The position numbers and the translations under genes are program-made. The notes beneath the pieces were generated by a model, which had not been told where the DNA came from, searched no databases, and was given only the letters and a program-made list of their open reading frames with translations. A stretch of DNA of 64,000 nucleotides from Oryzibacter oryziterrae (GTDB taxonomy: Bacteria; Pseudomonadota; Alphaproteobacteria; Rhizobiales; Pleomorphomonadaceae), in assembly GCF_021864535.1 (NCBI RefSeq), contig NZ_JAKJIC010000002.1:310001-374000 (forward strand), given 5' to 3'. Below are positions 9,864-17,855 of the stretch, in pieces. How positions within the stretch are numbered: the first letter of the stretch is position 1; each line of letters begins with the position of its first letter.

Positions 9864-10174
9864 GACTTCCCCCAGGTCAAATCACCACACTCAAACTTCA
9901 GACAGAAAGAGCCAAAACCTCGCGCAGCGCGTGCGACTCTCTTTCATTACAGGCGAAATTAGGTTGGATTCGAGCTCGGGTCTACAACATATTGAGCCAA
10001 CGACAACAATTGCTTTCGGTCTTTGTGGAAAAGGAGACGCTCTTCCCGAGAAGCGCCAAGATTTGGCGGTAGCAAAGAATACTCACCTTGATAAGGGCAT
10101 GACTTCAACGCAGTACACCAATATATCGACCGCCGAGCAGTCGAAACTATTTTCAAAGTCATTGGCACTTTTGA
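9864..10174 (-). other. Intergenic region between repressor and restriction genes
   Basis: These 311 bases between the HipB-like gene and the restriction endonuclease have no convincing gene on either strand. Base composition is lower in GC than the flanking genes. The segment ends with the strong ribosome site of the endonuclease. A promoter is likely here because of the length, but I cannot point to clear -35/-10 boxes. Confidence 0.4.
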
Positions 10175-10465
10175 TCAATGCGAGTCACGTGTTGATTTTT
10201 CGAGGAGTGCCCGTGCGTCCACATTGCTACCCAAATAGGTGGCCACGCTCTCGGGCACATCCACCATGACCCGGATGCCAAGTCCTTCAAGCACTTGAAA
10301 AAGCTTGCCCCATTGCACGGTTTCGCCGCCGCGTTCGATCTTGCCCAGGAAATTCTCGCTGACGCCAATGCTGCCGGCGGCATCGTCCTGGCGAATCTTT
10401 TGTGCCTTGCGGCTGGCGCGGACCACCTTGCCGATGACGGCTGCGTTTTCGATGGGTATCTTCAT
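10175..10465 (-). CDS. HipB-like XRE-family transcriptional repressor (no HipA partner)
   Basis: A 96-aa helix-turn-helix protein. The HTH spans residues ~10-65 (IGKVVRASRKAQKIRQDDAA, then GVSENFLGKIERG), followed by a short C-terminal strand segment (GIRVMVDVPE), as in HipB antitoxins. The ribosome site GAGGA lies inside an inverted repeat just upstream, so the protein probably represses its own translation unit. No HipA kinase gene follows; the next gene is the restriction endonuclease. The role is therefore more likely to be timing control of the restriction operon, analogous to a C (controller) protein. Function by family is fairly sure, but the target genes are inference from position and operators. 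Confidence 0.85.
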   Translation of the reverse strand: MKIPIENAAVIGKVVRASRKAQKIRQDDAAGSIGVSENFLGKIERGGETVQWGKLFQVLEGLGIRVMVDVPESVATYLGSNVDARALLEKSTRDSH

Positions 10466-10470
10466 CGGGA

Positions 10471-10492
10471 GATCCTCATGAGTGCGAGGATT
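10471..10492. promoter_or_regulatory. Operator-like inverted repeat 1 (GATCC-N12-GGATT)
   Basis: A 22-bp inverted repeat with core ATCCTC-N8-GAGGAT, six bases upstream of the repressor's ATG and containing its ribosome site. It is the first of three matching sites with centres at about 10,481.5, 10,531.5 and 10,581.5. The half-sites TCC/GGA resemble the E. coli HipB operator (TATCC-N8-GGATA), but with a longer spacer. Confidence 0.7.
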
Positions 10493-10520
10493 TTACGTCG
10501 TGTAGATGCCTTTGGCAACC

Positions 10521-10542
10521 AATCCTTTCGATCGTGCGGATT
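10521..10542. promoter_or_regulatory. Operator-like inverted repeat 2 (AATCC-N12-GGATT)
   Basis: Perfect AATCC/GGATT arms with a 12-base spacer, 22 bp in total, exactly 50 bp from repeats 1 and 3. It lies in the non-coding stretch upstream of the HipB-like repressor gene, where its promoter should be. Confidence 0.65.
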
Positions 10543-10570
10543 TTGTGCGTTTCCAGTGCTTCTTGATCGA

Positions 10571-10592
10571 AATCCTCGTGCTCATGAGGATT
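10571..10592. promoter_or_regulatory. Operator-like inverted repeat 3 (AATCC-N12-GGATT)
   Basis: Perfect arms extended to AATCCTC-N8-GAGGATT, 22 bp in total, exactly 50 bp beyond repeat 2. The position expected for a fourth copy (around 10,621) has no match. Confidence 0.7.
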
Positions 10593-10683
10593 GGCCTCCT
10601 GGATAAGGATGGCCAGTCCAGGTGGCAGGCACCATGGCATCTTTGGAACTCAAGTTCCAAACGCGGCTCAATACCCCATGAGC

Positions 10684-11914
10684 TCACTCCTCCCACCCAT
10701 CTTCGGGTGGCTCCACAGCATACCGCTTGAGGTCGATGCCTCTTCCCTTCTTCTGCGTCGCCACTCGCTTACTCGTCTCCTCAAGCACCTGATACCAGGG
10801 CTTATGCGCGTAGATCATGCCCGGCAGGGCGTTGACTGGCGGCAGCCCGGAGGGGCGTCTCCAGGCCTTGTCACAGGCTTCGAAGATCGTGTCCGTCCAG
10901 ACCTGCATCGCTTCCCGTTTCAGCGCCAGTTTTTGGGATTGATCGTAGACCATCCGTGTGACCGGGGCCTCAGCGAAACTCTTCGCGCCGGGCACGGGCT
11001 CGACATGGTCGAGGATTGCGGAGGTTGCGTCCCCGCGGACCTTCAGGTCGGTCAGGATGGTGGCGAGGCTACGGCGCAGGTCATGCGGGGAAAACACCGG
11101 AAGGCCCGCCAGCAGGTCGCGGGTCGGCGGCTTTTTGAGCTGTGCAGGCGCGGCTTTTTCTTTTGATTTGTCCTGGGTGCGGGTCCCTCTGAGACGCGCG
11201 ATCATCTGTCCTACGGCATTGTCTGAGACATGCAGATCTGCCGCCTCACCGGTCTTGCGCGAGATCGCTCGTCCCGAAGGAAAGGCCCAAATTGACGATC
11301 TGTCGCTCGTCTCCTTGAGCCGCTGGAAAAGCAGCGCGACGCGCGGAGGAATCGGTAGCGCGTGATAGCGACGACTTTTCATGTTCTCTGCCGGAAAGAC
11401 TGCGATCCACCATCCCGGCGCGTCTCGATCTGGAACGAGATGCGTTGTCTTCAGCTGCATTGACGCGCCCGTTCTTTGAGCCGTCAGCACCAGCCACCAG
11501 AGGGCACAAACGATGGAGTCGGACGTCTTTCGCCGCACGCGCCTGCCGTCGGCCACCCGATGTACTTCGACGAGATAGAGAAGCCTCGCGATCTGATCGA
11601 TTGTCAGATACCGCTCGCGCGCGGGCGGTTCGTACCTCGCTCGATCTCCCTCCACCAGCTCATCACATCTTCAAGACCGGAACTGTCCTTGTAAAATCGC
11701 TTGGCCCACGTCAGAGCGGCGCTGGCGTAGGCGACGACCTTCTTGCTGGCGGTGGGGGAGATCTCGTTGAAAGCCCGGTCCCGTGCCGTCTCCAGGTCGC
11801 GCGCTCTGAGAGCATTAATTTGCTTGCCGCGCAGGCGTGTTGGTCGCGCGTGAGCGCCGCTTGGGCAGTTGTGCGCTTGCGAGGTTTGCCTGGCAGCCTG
11901 AAGGTCGCGGCCAT
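10684..11914 (-). pseudogene. Tyrosine-type integrase, frameshifted
   Basis: The catalytic part (10,684-11,655, ~323 codons) keeps phage-integrase features: Arg I in TAQRTGAS, the H-x-x-R box SPHDLRRS and the C-terminal candidate nucleophile in VTRMVYDQ. The core-binding domain continues upstream but in another frame: LRGKQINALRARDLE near 11,834 and SKKVVAYASAALTWAKRF run down to WWREIERG at about 11,650, where the frame changes. A further segment in the third frame from an ATG at 11,912-11,914 (AATFRLPGKPRKRTTAQAAL) may be the original N-terminus, implying two frameshifts. The gene sits at the border between the restriction island and the metabolic genes, as island integrases do. A sequencing error cannot be excluded. 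Confidence 0.65.
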
Positions 11915-12029
11915 GTAAGCGGCGTCGCCTCGCCCCCTTTTCGAAGGTGAGCGGCGCTGCTGCGCCTTTTGCTCGCGCCGCGCCAATCGTCGGCGCTTAC
12001 CAGGTCGAGGACGATGCCGAGGTCTTCGG

Positions 12030-13355
12030 TCAGAACTCGGATACCTCTCCGACCCTGAACCCGTCAAAGCGCGAGGGGTGATACGGCTTGGGATCGACGA
12101 TCGGTGCCGCGCCCGTCACCAGGTCGGCGATCAGGTGGCCGGCGCCGGGGCCGATGCCGAAGCCGTGGCCGGAGAAGCCGGCGGCGACGATGAAGCCGGG
12201 CAGGCTCGACACTTCGCCGATGGCCGGCACGCCGTCCGGGGTGCTGTCGATATAGCCGGCCCAGGCGGCCGTCACTTCGGTTGATCGCAGTGCCGGGATG
12301 AGTTCGAGGGCGCGGGCGTGGGTCTTGGCGATGGTGGCCTTGTCGGGGCGCGGATCGAGAATGCGCACGCGCTCCATGGGCGTCGGCGCGTCGAGCTTCC
12401 AGCGGCTGAGACTCTCATGGCCGGAGCGCAGCCCTTCGAGGTTGCCCGGCAGAAGATTGCGCCAGCGGCGCAGGAACATGGGCAGGAACTGCGGAGCAAA
12501 GCGGACCTGCTGCGCCGTGGGATCGACGCGCCCGCGCCCCGAGATGGCCAGCGTGTAGCCGCCGTCACCGCGCCGCGTCGTCGAGACAGCGGCCGTGTGG
12601 AGGGCGTCCGGCAGCCCTGCGGCCCCGGCGGACACCGACAGGATGGACGAGCGGATCGACGCCATGGGCAGGCGGATGCCGAGTTGATGGCAGAAGGACG
12701 ATGCCCAGGCGCCGCCCGAGAGAATGGCGACCCGGGTGCGGATGGTGCCGGCCTCGGTGACGACGCCCGAGACGCGACCGCCGGACAGCTCAAGTCCGCG
12801 TGCGGCGCAGGACTGGTGCACCGTGCCGCCGAGCTTCTGGACGGCGCGGGCGACGGCAGGAGCTGCCGACGCAGGATCGGCGATGCCATCGGTGGGCGAG
12901 AAGACCCCGCCCTTCCAGGCCCGCCCGGTGGCCTGTCCGCGCGCGCTGGCGGCGGCGCCATCGAGCATGTGGGTGGTGACGCCGACGGTGCGGGCAAATT
13001 CGCCCCAGCGCGCCCAGCCGGCAAGCTCGGCCTCGTCATTGGAGAGATAGAGCAGGCCGGTGCGGGAAAAGCCGGCATTCTCGCCGCTCTCGGCCTGGAA
13101 GGCGTCCCAGAGCGCGAGACTCCTGGTGGCCATCGGCAACTCGCGCGCGTCGCGATTTTGCTGGCGGCACCAACCCCAGTTGCGGCTCGACTGTTCGGCG
13201 CCGATGCGCCCCTTCTCGACCAGCGCCACCTTGAGCCCGCGCCTGGCCAGATGATAGGCGGAGAAGACGCCGATGATGCCGCCGCCGATGATCACCACAT
13301 CCGCTTCGGCGGGCAGGGTTGGGCTGGACGTCAGCGGTGCGAGCGGTGCGGGCAT
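12030..13355 (-). CDS. FAD-dependent amine/amino-acid oxidoreductase (DAO family)
   Basis: A 441-aa flavoprotein of the D-amino-acid oxidase superfamily. The FAD-binding Rossmann motif VVIIGGGIIGVFSAYHLA is at residues ~20-37, with a matching C-terminal FAD segment GFIVAAGFSGHGFGIGPGAG. The SSRNWGWCRQ region corresponds to the flavin attachment neighbourhood in gamma-glutamylputrescine oxidase-like proteins. The reaction is probably oxidation of a C-N bond to an imine, releasing H2O2; the substrate is unknown. It is transcribed away from an Lrp-type regulator gene that starts about 230 bases away, a common arrangement for substrate-responsive control. Confidence 0.85.
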   Translation of the reverse strand: MPAPLAPLTSSPTLPAEADVVIIGGGIIGVFSAYHLARRGLKVALVEKGRIGAEQSSRNWGWCRQQNRDARELPMATRSLALWDAFQAESGENAGFSRTGLLYLSNDEAELAGWARWGEFARTVGVTTHMLDGAAASARGQATGRAWKGGVFSPTDGIADPASAAPAVARAVQKLGGTVHQSCAARGLELSGGRVSGVVTEAGTIRTRVAILSGGAWASSFCHQLGIRLPMASIRSSILSVSAGAAGLPDALHTAAVSTTRRGDGGYTLAISGRGRVDPTAQQVRFAPQFLPMFLRRWRNLLPGNLEGLRSGHESLSRWKLDAPTPMERVRILDPRPDKATIAKTHARALELIPALRSTEVTAAWAGYIDSTPDGVPAIGEVSSLPGFIVAAGFSGHGFGIGPGAGHLIADLVTGAAPIVDPKPYHPSRFDGFRVGEVSEF

Positions 13356-13412
13356 GGCAATCTCCTGCGACTGTTGGCCGACACTAGCGGCAGGCGCGGG
13401 GCGATCGGCACC

Positions 13413-13438
13413 GGAAATCGCGGCCCGACAGCATTTCC
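13413..13438. promoter_or_regulatory. Inverted repeat GGAAAT-N14-ATTTCC in divergent promoter region
   Basis: Six-base perfect arms in the 229-bp gap between the divergent FAD oxidoreductase and Lrp-type regulator genes. Its place fits an operator for the adjacent regulator, but six-base arms can arise by chance. Confidence 0.3.
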
Positions 13439-13584
13439 TGCCGTTTCAAGCGTCGCTACCGTGTCTTTGTACTGCAAGGCAAATCAAACTCAAGCGTGGC
13501 AGCCTGCCGGTGAGATGCTACAGTTCCTGCTGCGGCGCCCCAGAACAAAATGCCGTGCCCTCACTCCGTCCAGGATGGATCGCC

Positions 13585-14061
13585 ATGAAGCTCGACCGCA
13601 TCGACATCAAGATCCTTCACGAGTTGCAGCAAAACGGCCGCATCACCAACGTGGAGCTGGCCGAGCTGGTCAATCTCTCGCCGAGCCCCTGTCTGATGCG
13701 CGTGAAGAAGCTGCAGCAGGAGGGCTATATCGAGGGCTATAGCGCGACGATCAACGTCTCGAAGCTCGGGCAGACGCTGACGGTCTTCACGGAAGTGACG
13801 CTGAAGAACCATCGGCAGATCGATTTTGCCCGCTTTCTTGCCGCTGTCGAAAAGCTCGATCAGCTCATCGAATGCCACCTCGTCTCCGGCGGCTATGACT
13901 ATATGCTGAAATTCGTCACCGCCGGCATCGGCGAGTATCAGACCATCATGGAACGGCTGATCGACATGGAGATCGGCATCGACAAGTATTTCAGCTTCGT
14001 GGTGCTGAAGTCGCCGATCGTCCGCTCCCATATTCCGCTGACCAGCCTGTTTCCGATGTGA
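13585..14061 (+). CDS. Lrp/AsnC-family transcriptional regulator
   Basis: A 158-aa regulator. The N-terminal winged HTH (DIKILHELQQNGRITNVELA, then NLSPSPCLMRVKKLQ) is followed by the ligand-binding RAM domain (GYSATINVSKLGQTLTVFTE and VSGGYDYMLKFV). The chosen ATG at 13,585 has AGGA 10-13 bases upstream and matches the usual Lrp length; longer readings lack Lrp similarity. It sits between the divergent FAD oxidoreductase and the convergent ABC-transporter operon, so it probably senses an amino acid or amine handled by those genes. Regulation of neighbours is inferred from position. Confidence 0.93.
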   Translation: MKLDRIDIKILHELQQNGRITNVELAELVNLSPSPCLMRVKKLQQEGYIEGYSATINVSKLGQTLTVFTEVTLKNHRQIDFARFLAAVEKLDQLIECHLVSGGYDYMLKFVTAGIGEYQTIMERLIDMEIGIDKYFSFVVLKSPIVRSHIPLTSLFPM

Positions 14062-14199
14062 AGGCGGGTGGCCTGATGCGCAAGCGTCGCGATCCGGCGT
14101 CGAAGGTCTCGAGATCCTGAAACAGATGAGAAGCGCACCGCACGCGCGGGGCGTTGCTTTGCCGTTCTTGCGGTGCGTTCCGAATACCGACTGGTTTGG

Positions 14200-14222
14200 G
14201 CGGGGCTCCAGGGGAGCCCCGC
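14200..14222. terminator. Bidirectional terminator-like hairpin
   Basis: A ten-base perfect GC-rich stem (GCGGGGCTCC / GGAGCCCCGC) with a 3-base loop, between the convergent ends of the Lrp regulator (14,061) and the ABC ATPase (14,257). No clear T-run follows on either strand, so efficiency is uncertain. Confidence 0.5.
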
Positions 14223-14256
14223 TGTCCGTGCCGATTGGGCTGCAGGGAACGCCGTC

Positions 14257-15882
14257 TCAGGCCGGCAGGGACTCGAGCCAGCGCGGGTCGAGCTTGGGAA
14301 CCGAGGCAAACAGCAGCTGCGTATAGGCATGGCTCGGCGTGGCCAGGGTTTCGGGCGTCAGCTGTTCCACCCGCTCGCCGCGATACATGACGACGATCTC
14401 GTCGCAGATCGCCTCGACGACCGACAGATCGTGGCTGATGAACACATAGGAAAGGCTGAGTTCGCGCTGCAACTCGCGCAACAGCTCGATGATGGCGGCG
14501 GCCACCACGGTATCGAGGGCCGAGGTGATCTCGTCGCAGATGATCAGCTTGGGATCGGCGGCGAGGGCGCGGGCGAAGTTGACGCGCTGCTTCTGACCGC
14601 CGGAGAGTTCGCCGGGCCGTCGGCTGCGCAGCAGGCGCGGCAGATGCACCATGTCGAGCAGCTGATCGATGCGCTTGTCGCGCGTGCGCCCGTCCATGCC
14701 GTGGTAGAAGGTGAGCGGCCGGCCGAGAATGTCTTCCACCGATTTGGCCGGGTTCAGCGCCGTGTCGGCATGCTGGAAGACGATCTGCATCTGCTTGAGG
14801 TCTTCGCGGCTACGCTCGGCCGCCGTGGCGGCGATCTCCTGGCCATTGAAGCGGACCTGACCGAGATAGCCGGGCATGATGCCGGCAATGGCGCGGGCAA
14901 GTGTCGACTTGCCGCAACCGGATTCGCCGATGATGCCGAGATTCTTGCCGCGCTCAACGCTGAGGCTGACCGATTTCACCGCCGCCACCGCAGGCGTGCC
15001 GTCGCGCTTGATCGGGCCATAGCCCGCCGTCAGGTCGCGCACTTCCAGGAGCGGTACCGGCCTGTCTGCCGCGACCTCTGCGGCACGATCCTGCCGCTTG
15101 GGCTCGAAGGCGGCCAGCAGCTGGCGCGTATAGGGATGGCGGGCGGCGAACAGGATCTGTTCGGTCGTGCCGACCTCCTGCACTTCGCCATGACGGAGCA
15201 CGACGATGCGGTCGGCAATCTGCGCCACCACGGCGAGATCATGGGAGACGTAGACGCCGGCGATGCCGTGCCTTGCCGTCACCGCCTTGAAGGCGCGCAG
15301 CACTTCCACCTGCGTGGTCACGTCGAGGGCGGTGGTGGGCTCGTCGAAGATGATGACGCGCGGATTGCCGATCAACGCCATGGCGGCTGCGAGCCGCTGC
15401 AACTGGCCGCCCGAGACCTGGTGCGGGTAGCGGTCGCCGATGGTCTCGGGTTCGGGCAAGGACAGCGCCTTGAACAGCTCGATGGCCTTGGCGCGGGCCG
15501 CATCGGCGGACATCAGCTTGTGGATGGCCGTCACTTCGATGACCTGGGCCATGATGGTCATGGCCGGGTTGAAGGCGGCGGCGGCGCTCTGGGGCACATA
15601 GGCGACCTTGGTGCCACGGATGGCGGCGCGCTCGTGTTCGCCGAGCGCCACCATGTCCGCGCCATCCACCCGAACCTCACCGCCGACGATGCGGCAGCCC
15701 GGGCGGGCGTGGCCGAGCAGCGTCATGGCGATGGTGGTCTTGCCCGATCCGCTTTCGCCGATCAGGGCCACGATCTCACCCTCGGCCACGTCGAGGTTGA
15801 CGCCGCGGATGATTTGCAGCTTGCGCCCGGCGTCGGTGGTGGCTTCGACGCGGAGGTTGCGGATGCTGACGAGCGGGGCCAT
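14257..15882 (-). CDS. ABC transporter, fused double ATPase (DppD-DppF type)
   Basis: A 541-aa protein with two complete ATPase domains for a peptide/opine/nickel-class importer. The first domain has Walker A GESGSGKTT, signature VSGGQLQR and Walker B VIIFDEPTTALD. The second has GESGCGKST, LSGGQKQRV and LIICDEITSALD. Two single-domain proteins usually do this job; here they are fused. The ATG at 15,880-15,882 overlaps the permease stop by one base (TGATG). It energises the two permeases encoded just upstream. Confidence 0.95.
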   Translation of the reverse strand: MAPLVSIRNLRVEATTDAGRKLQIIRGVNLDVAEGEIVALIGESGSGKTTIAMTLLGHARPGCRIVGGEVRVDGADMVALGEHERAAIRGTKVAYVPQSAAAAFNPAMTIMAQVIEVTAIHKLMSADAARAKAIELFKALSLPEPETIGDRYPHQVSGGQLQRLAAAMALIGNPRVIIFDEPTTALDVTTQVEVLRAFKAVTARHGIAGVYVSHDLAVVAQIADRIVVLRHGEVQEVGTTEQILFAARHPYTRQLLAAFEPKRQDRAAEVAADRPVPLLEVRDLTAGYGPIKRDGTPAVAAVKSVSLSVERGKNLGIIGESGCGKSTLARAIAGIMPGYLGQVRFNGQEIAATAAERSREDLKQMQIVFQHADTALNPAKSVEDILGRPLTFYHGMDGRTRDKRIDQLLDMVHLPRLLRSRRPGELSGGQKQRVNFARALAADPKLIICDEITSALDTVVAAAIIELLRELQRELSLSYVFISHDLSVVEAICDEIVVMYRGERVEQLTPETLATPSHAYTQLLFASVPKLDPRWLESLPA

Positions 15883-16754
15883 CAGTGCTCCTCCTTGTCG
15901 CGGATCTTGGCCGGCAGGTTGTCGATGAAGAGATTGACCGAGATGGTCAGGCTGGCGATGGCGAGCGAGGGGACGATGACCGCCGGTGCGCCATAGGGCA
16001 GGCCGCCGATGTTTTCGCGCACCAGCGCGCCCCAGTCCGCGTAAGGCGGCTGCACGCCGAGGCCGAGGAAGGACAGGCCCGACAGGAGGAGCACGATGAA
16101 CACGAAGCGCAGGCCGAAATCGGCCAGCACCGGGCCGAGGATGTTGGGCAGGATCTCCGCGCGGATCAGATAGAACAGGCTCTCGCCGCGAATGCGGGCC
16201 ACGAGCACGAAGTCCATGGTGTTTACGTTGACCGCCAGTGCCCGGGCGAAGCGATAGGCTCCGGGGATGTAGATCACCGACAGCGTCAGGATCAGCACCG
16301 GGATCGACGACCCGACGGCGGCCACCACCACCAGGCCGAAGAGCTTGGAGGGAATGGAGTTGAGCGCATCGAGAAGCCGGCTCAGTATCGTGTCGACCCA
16401 GCCGCCCGTGACGGCGGCGGTCATGCCGAGCACGACGCCGCAGGTGCAGGCGATGGCGACGGCGGCGAGCGAAATGCCGACGGTGTAGCGCGCGCCCATC
16501 AGGATGCGGGAGAGCATGTCGCGGCCGAGATAGTCCGAACCGAGCCACAGTGTCCGGCTCATGGGGCCGAAGTAGTCGAAGTCGACGATTTCACCGACCG
16601 AATGCGGGATGATCAGCGGCGCGGTCAGCGCCACGACCGTCCAGGCGACAATGATGGCCAGACCGATGAGCCCGACAGGGTTGACGCGATAGCCGACGCG
16701 ACCGCGAAACTTCGTGCCGAGGACGGCGATGGTGTTGGCGGGGGGGCGTTTCAT
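15882..16754 (-). CDS. ABC transporter permease (DppC/OppC type)
   Basis: A 290-aa inner-membrane permease with about six membrane segments; the first is VGLIGLAIIVAWTVVALTAP. The N-terminal OppC-like portion includes the LGSDYLGRDMLSRILMGAR motif, which is typical of the family. The cytoplasmic ATPase-coupling EAA-type loop includes ARIRGESLFYLIRAEILPN. Its start overlaps the stop of the DppB-type permease by four bases (ATGA), so the pair is translationally coupled. Confidence 0.94.
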   Translation of the reverse strand: MKRPPANTIAVLGTKFRGRVGYRVNPVGLIGLAIIVAWTVVALTAPLIIPHSVGEIVDFDYFGPMSRTLWLGSDYLGRDMLSRILMGARYTVGISLAAVAIACTCGVVLGMTAAVTGGWVDTILSRLLDALNSIPSKLFGLVVVAAVGSSIPVLILTLSVIYIPGAYRFARALAVNVNTMDFVLVARIRGESLFYLIRAEILPNILGPVLADFGLRFVFIVLLLSGLSFLGLGVQPPYADWGALVRENIGGLPYGAPAVIVPSLAIASLTISVNLFIDNLPAKIRDKEEH

Positions 16755-17701
16755 CTGAGCCTCGGGTTGGACAGGATGGCCAGGATGTCGGCGAGCGTGA
16801 TGAGGGTCAGATAGCCGAGGCAGAAGATCATCGCGCAGGTCTGGATCAGCGGCAGATCGCGGGTGGCGACGGCGTCCACCATCAGCTTGGCGATTCCGGG
16901 ATAGTTGAAGATGGTCTCGACGATGATCACGCCGCCAAGCAGATAGGACAGCGACAGCGCCACGGCGTTGACGATCGGCCCCAGCGCATTGGGCAGGGCG
17001 TGGCGCAGGACGAGGCGCGGCCGCGAGGCGCCTTTGAGCAGTGCCATTTCCACATAGGGAGTGGACAGCGTTTCGACCACGGCGGCGCGTGTCATGCGGA
17101 TCATCTGGGCCGAGACCACGAAGGTCAGCGTCAGCACCGGCATCGCGTAGACGCGCAGGATGTCGTAGAAGGTGCTGACTTCATTGGTGAAAGAGAGCGC
17201 CGGCAGCCATTTGAGATAGACCGCGAAGATCAGGACCGCCGAGGTGGCGATCATGAATTCGGGCACGGAGATGATGCCGATGGTCAGGATGGTCACGGCG
17301 CGGTCGTAGACGCTGCCGCGCCACATGGCAGCGGTGATGCCCAGCGTCAGGGCCAGCGGCACGGCGATGGCGGCGGTGATGGCCGCGAGCTTCAGGGTGT
17401 TGACGAAGCGTCCGCCGATCAGGGCCGCCACCGGCATGTTGTTGGCATAGGACGTGCCGAGATCGCCCTGGGCAAGACCCATCAGCCAGTGCAGGAAGCG
17501 CAGGATGGCCGGATCGTCGAGATGCATGGCGGTGCGCAAACCCGCCACCGCTTCGGGCGTGGCAGACTGGCCCAGCAGGATGGTGGCTGTGTCGCCGGGC
17601 AGAAGCGTGGTGGCGAAGAAGACGGCAAAGGACACGATCACCAGGGTGATCAACGCAATCGCCAGCCGGTTCGCGGCCAGGGATAAAATCCGTTTGTTCA
17701 C
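16751..17701 (-). CDS. ABC transporter permease (DppB/OppB type)
   Basis: A 316-aa inner-membrane permease; FATTLLPGDTATILLGQSA near the N-terminus is the usual DppB signature, and the coupling loop contains ALLKGASRPRLVLRHALPN. The GTG at 17,699-17,701 is chosen because AAGGAG lies ten bases upstream. An in-frame ATG at 17,738-17,740 would add 13 residues but has no ribosome site. A large stem-loop separates it from the upstream binding-protein gene. Confidence 0.92.
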   Translation of the reverse strand: MNKRILSLAANRLAIALITLVIVSFAVFFATTLLPGDTATILLGQSATPEAVAGLRTAMHLDDPAILRFLHWLMGLAQGDLGTSYANNMPVAALIGGRFVNTLKLAAITAAIAVPLALTLGITAAMWRGSVYDRAVTILTIGIISVPEFMIATSAVLIFAVYLKWLPALSFTNEVSTFYDILRVYAMPVLTLTFVVSAQMIRMTRAAVVETLSTPYVEMALLKGASRPRLVLRHALPNALGPIVNAVALSLSYLLGGVIIVETIFNYPGIAKLMVDAVATRDLPLIQTCAMIFCLGYLTLITLADILAILSNPRLR

Positions 17702-17775
17702 GGCAGTGCGCTCCTTCGTGGAATCCCTGTCGGGAACCATACCAGAAAATGCGTATCAATGCGCAGGGTCTGGGG

Positions 17776-17844
17776 CCGGAGCCTGTCCGGTGCGAGAGGG
17801 CCGCTAGGGCCGCTCCTCTCGCACCACGCGTGGTCAGGCTCCGG
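17776..17844 (-). promoter_or_regulatory. Intercistronic two-part stem-loop
   Basis: Two nested inverted repeats lie between the binding-protein stop and the permease start. The outer arms are CCGGAGCCTG (17,776-17,785) and CAGGCTCCGG (17,835-17,844). The inner arms are GGTGCGAGAGG (17,789-17,799) and CCTCTCGCACC (17,815-17,825). Such structures commonly stabilise the upstream message or attenuate transcription, so that binding protein exceeds permease. That role here is inference. Confidence 0.7.
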
Positions 17845-17855
17845 GGAGCGTTGCG

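Noticed and set aside
9864-10683. Possible HipA kinase gene next to the HipB-like regulator
   Set aside because: No frame in these intervals or adjacent genes shows HipA features; the regulator stands alone.
14173-15996. 607-codon plus-strand open frame opposite the ABC ATPase
   Set aside because: Antisense shadow; no recognisable fold, and the minus strand carries both Walker sets.
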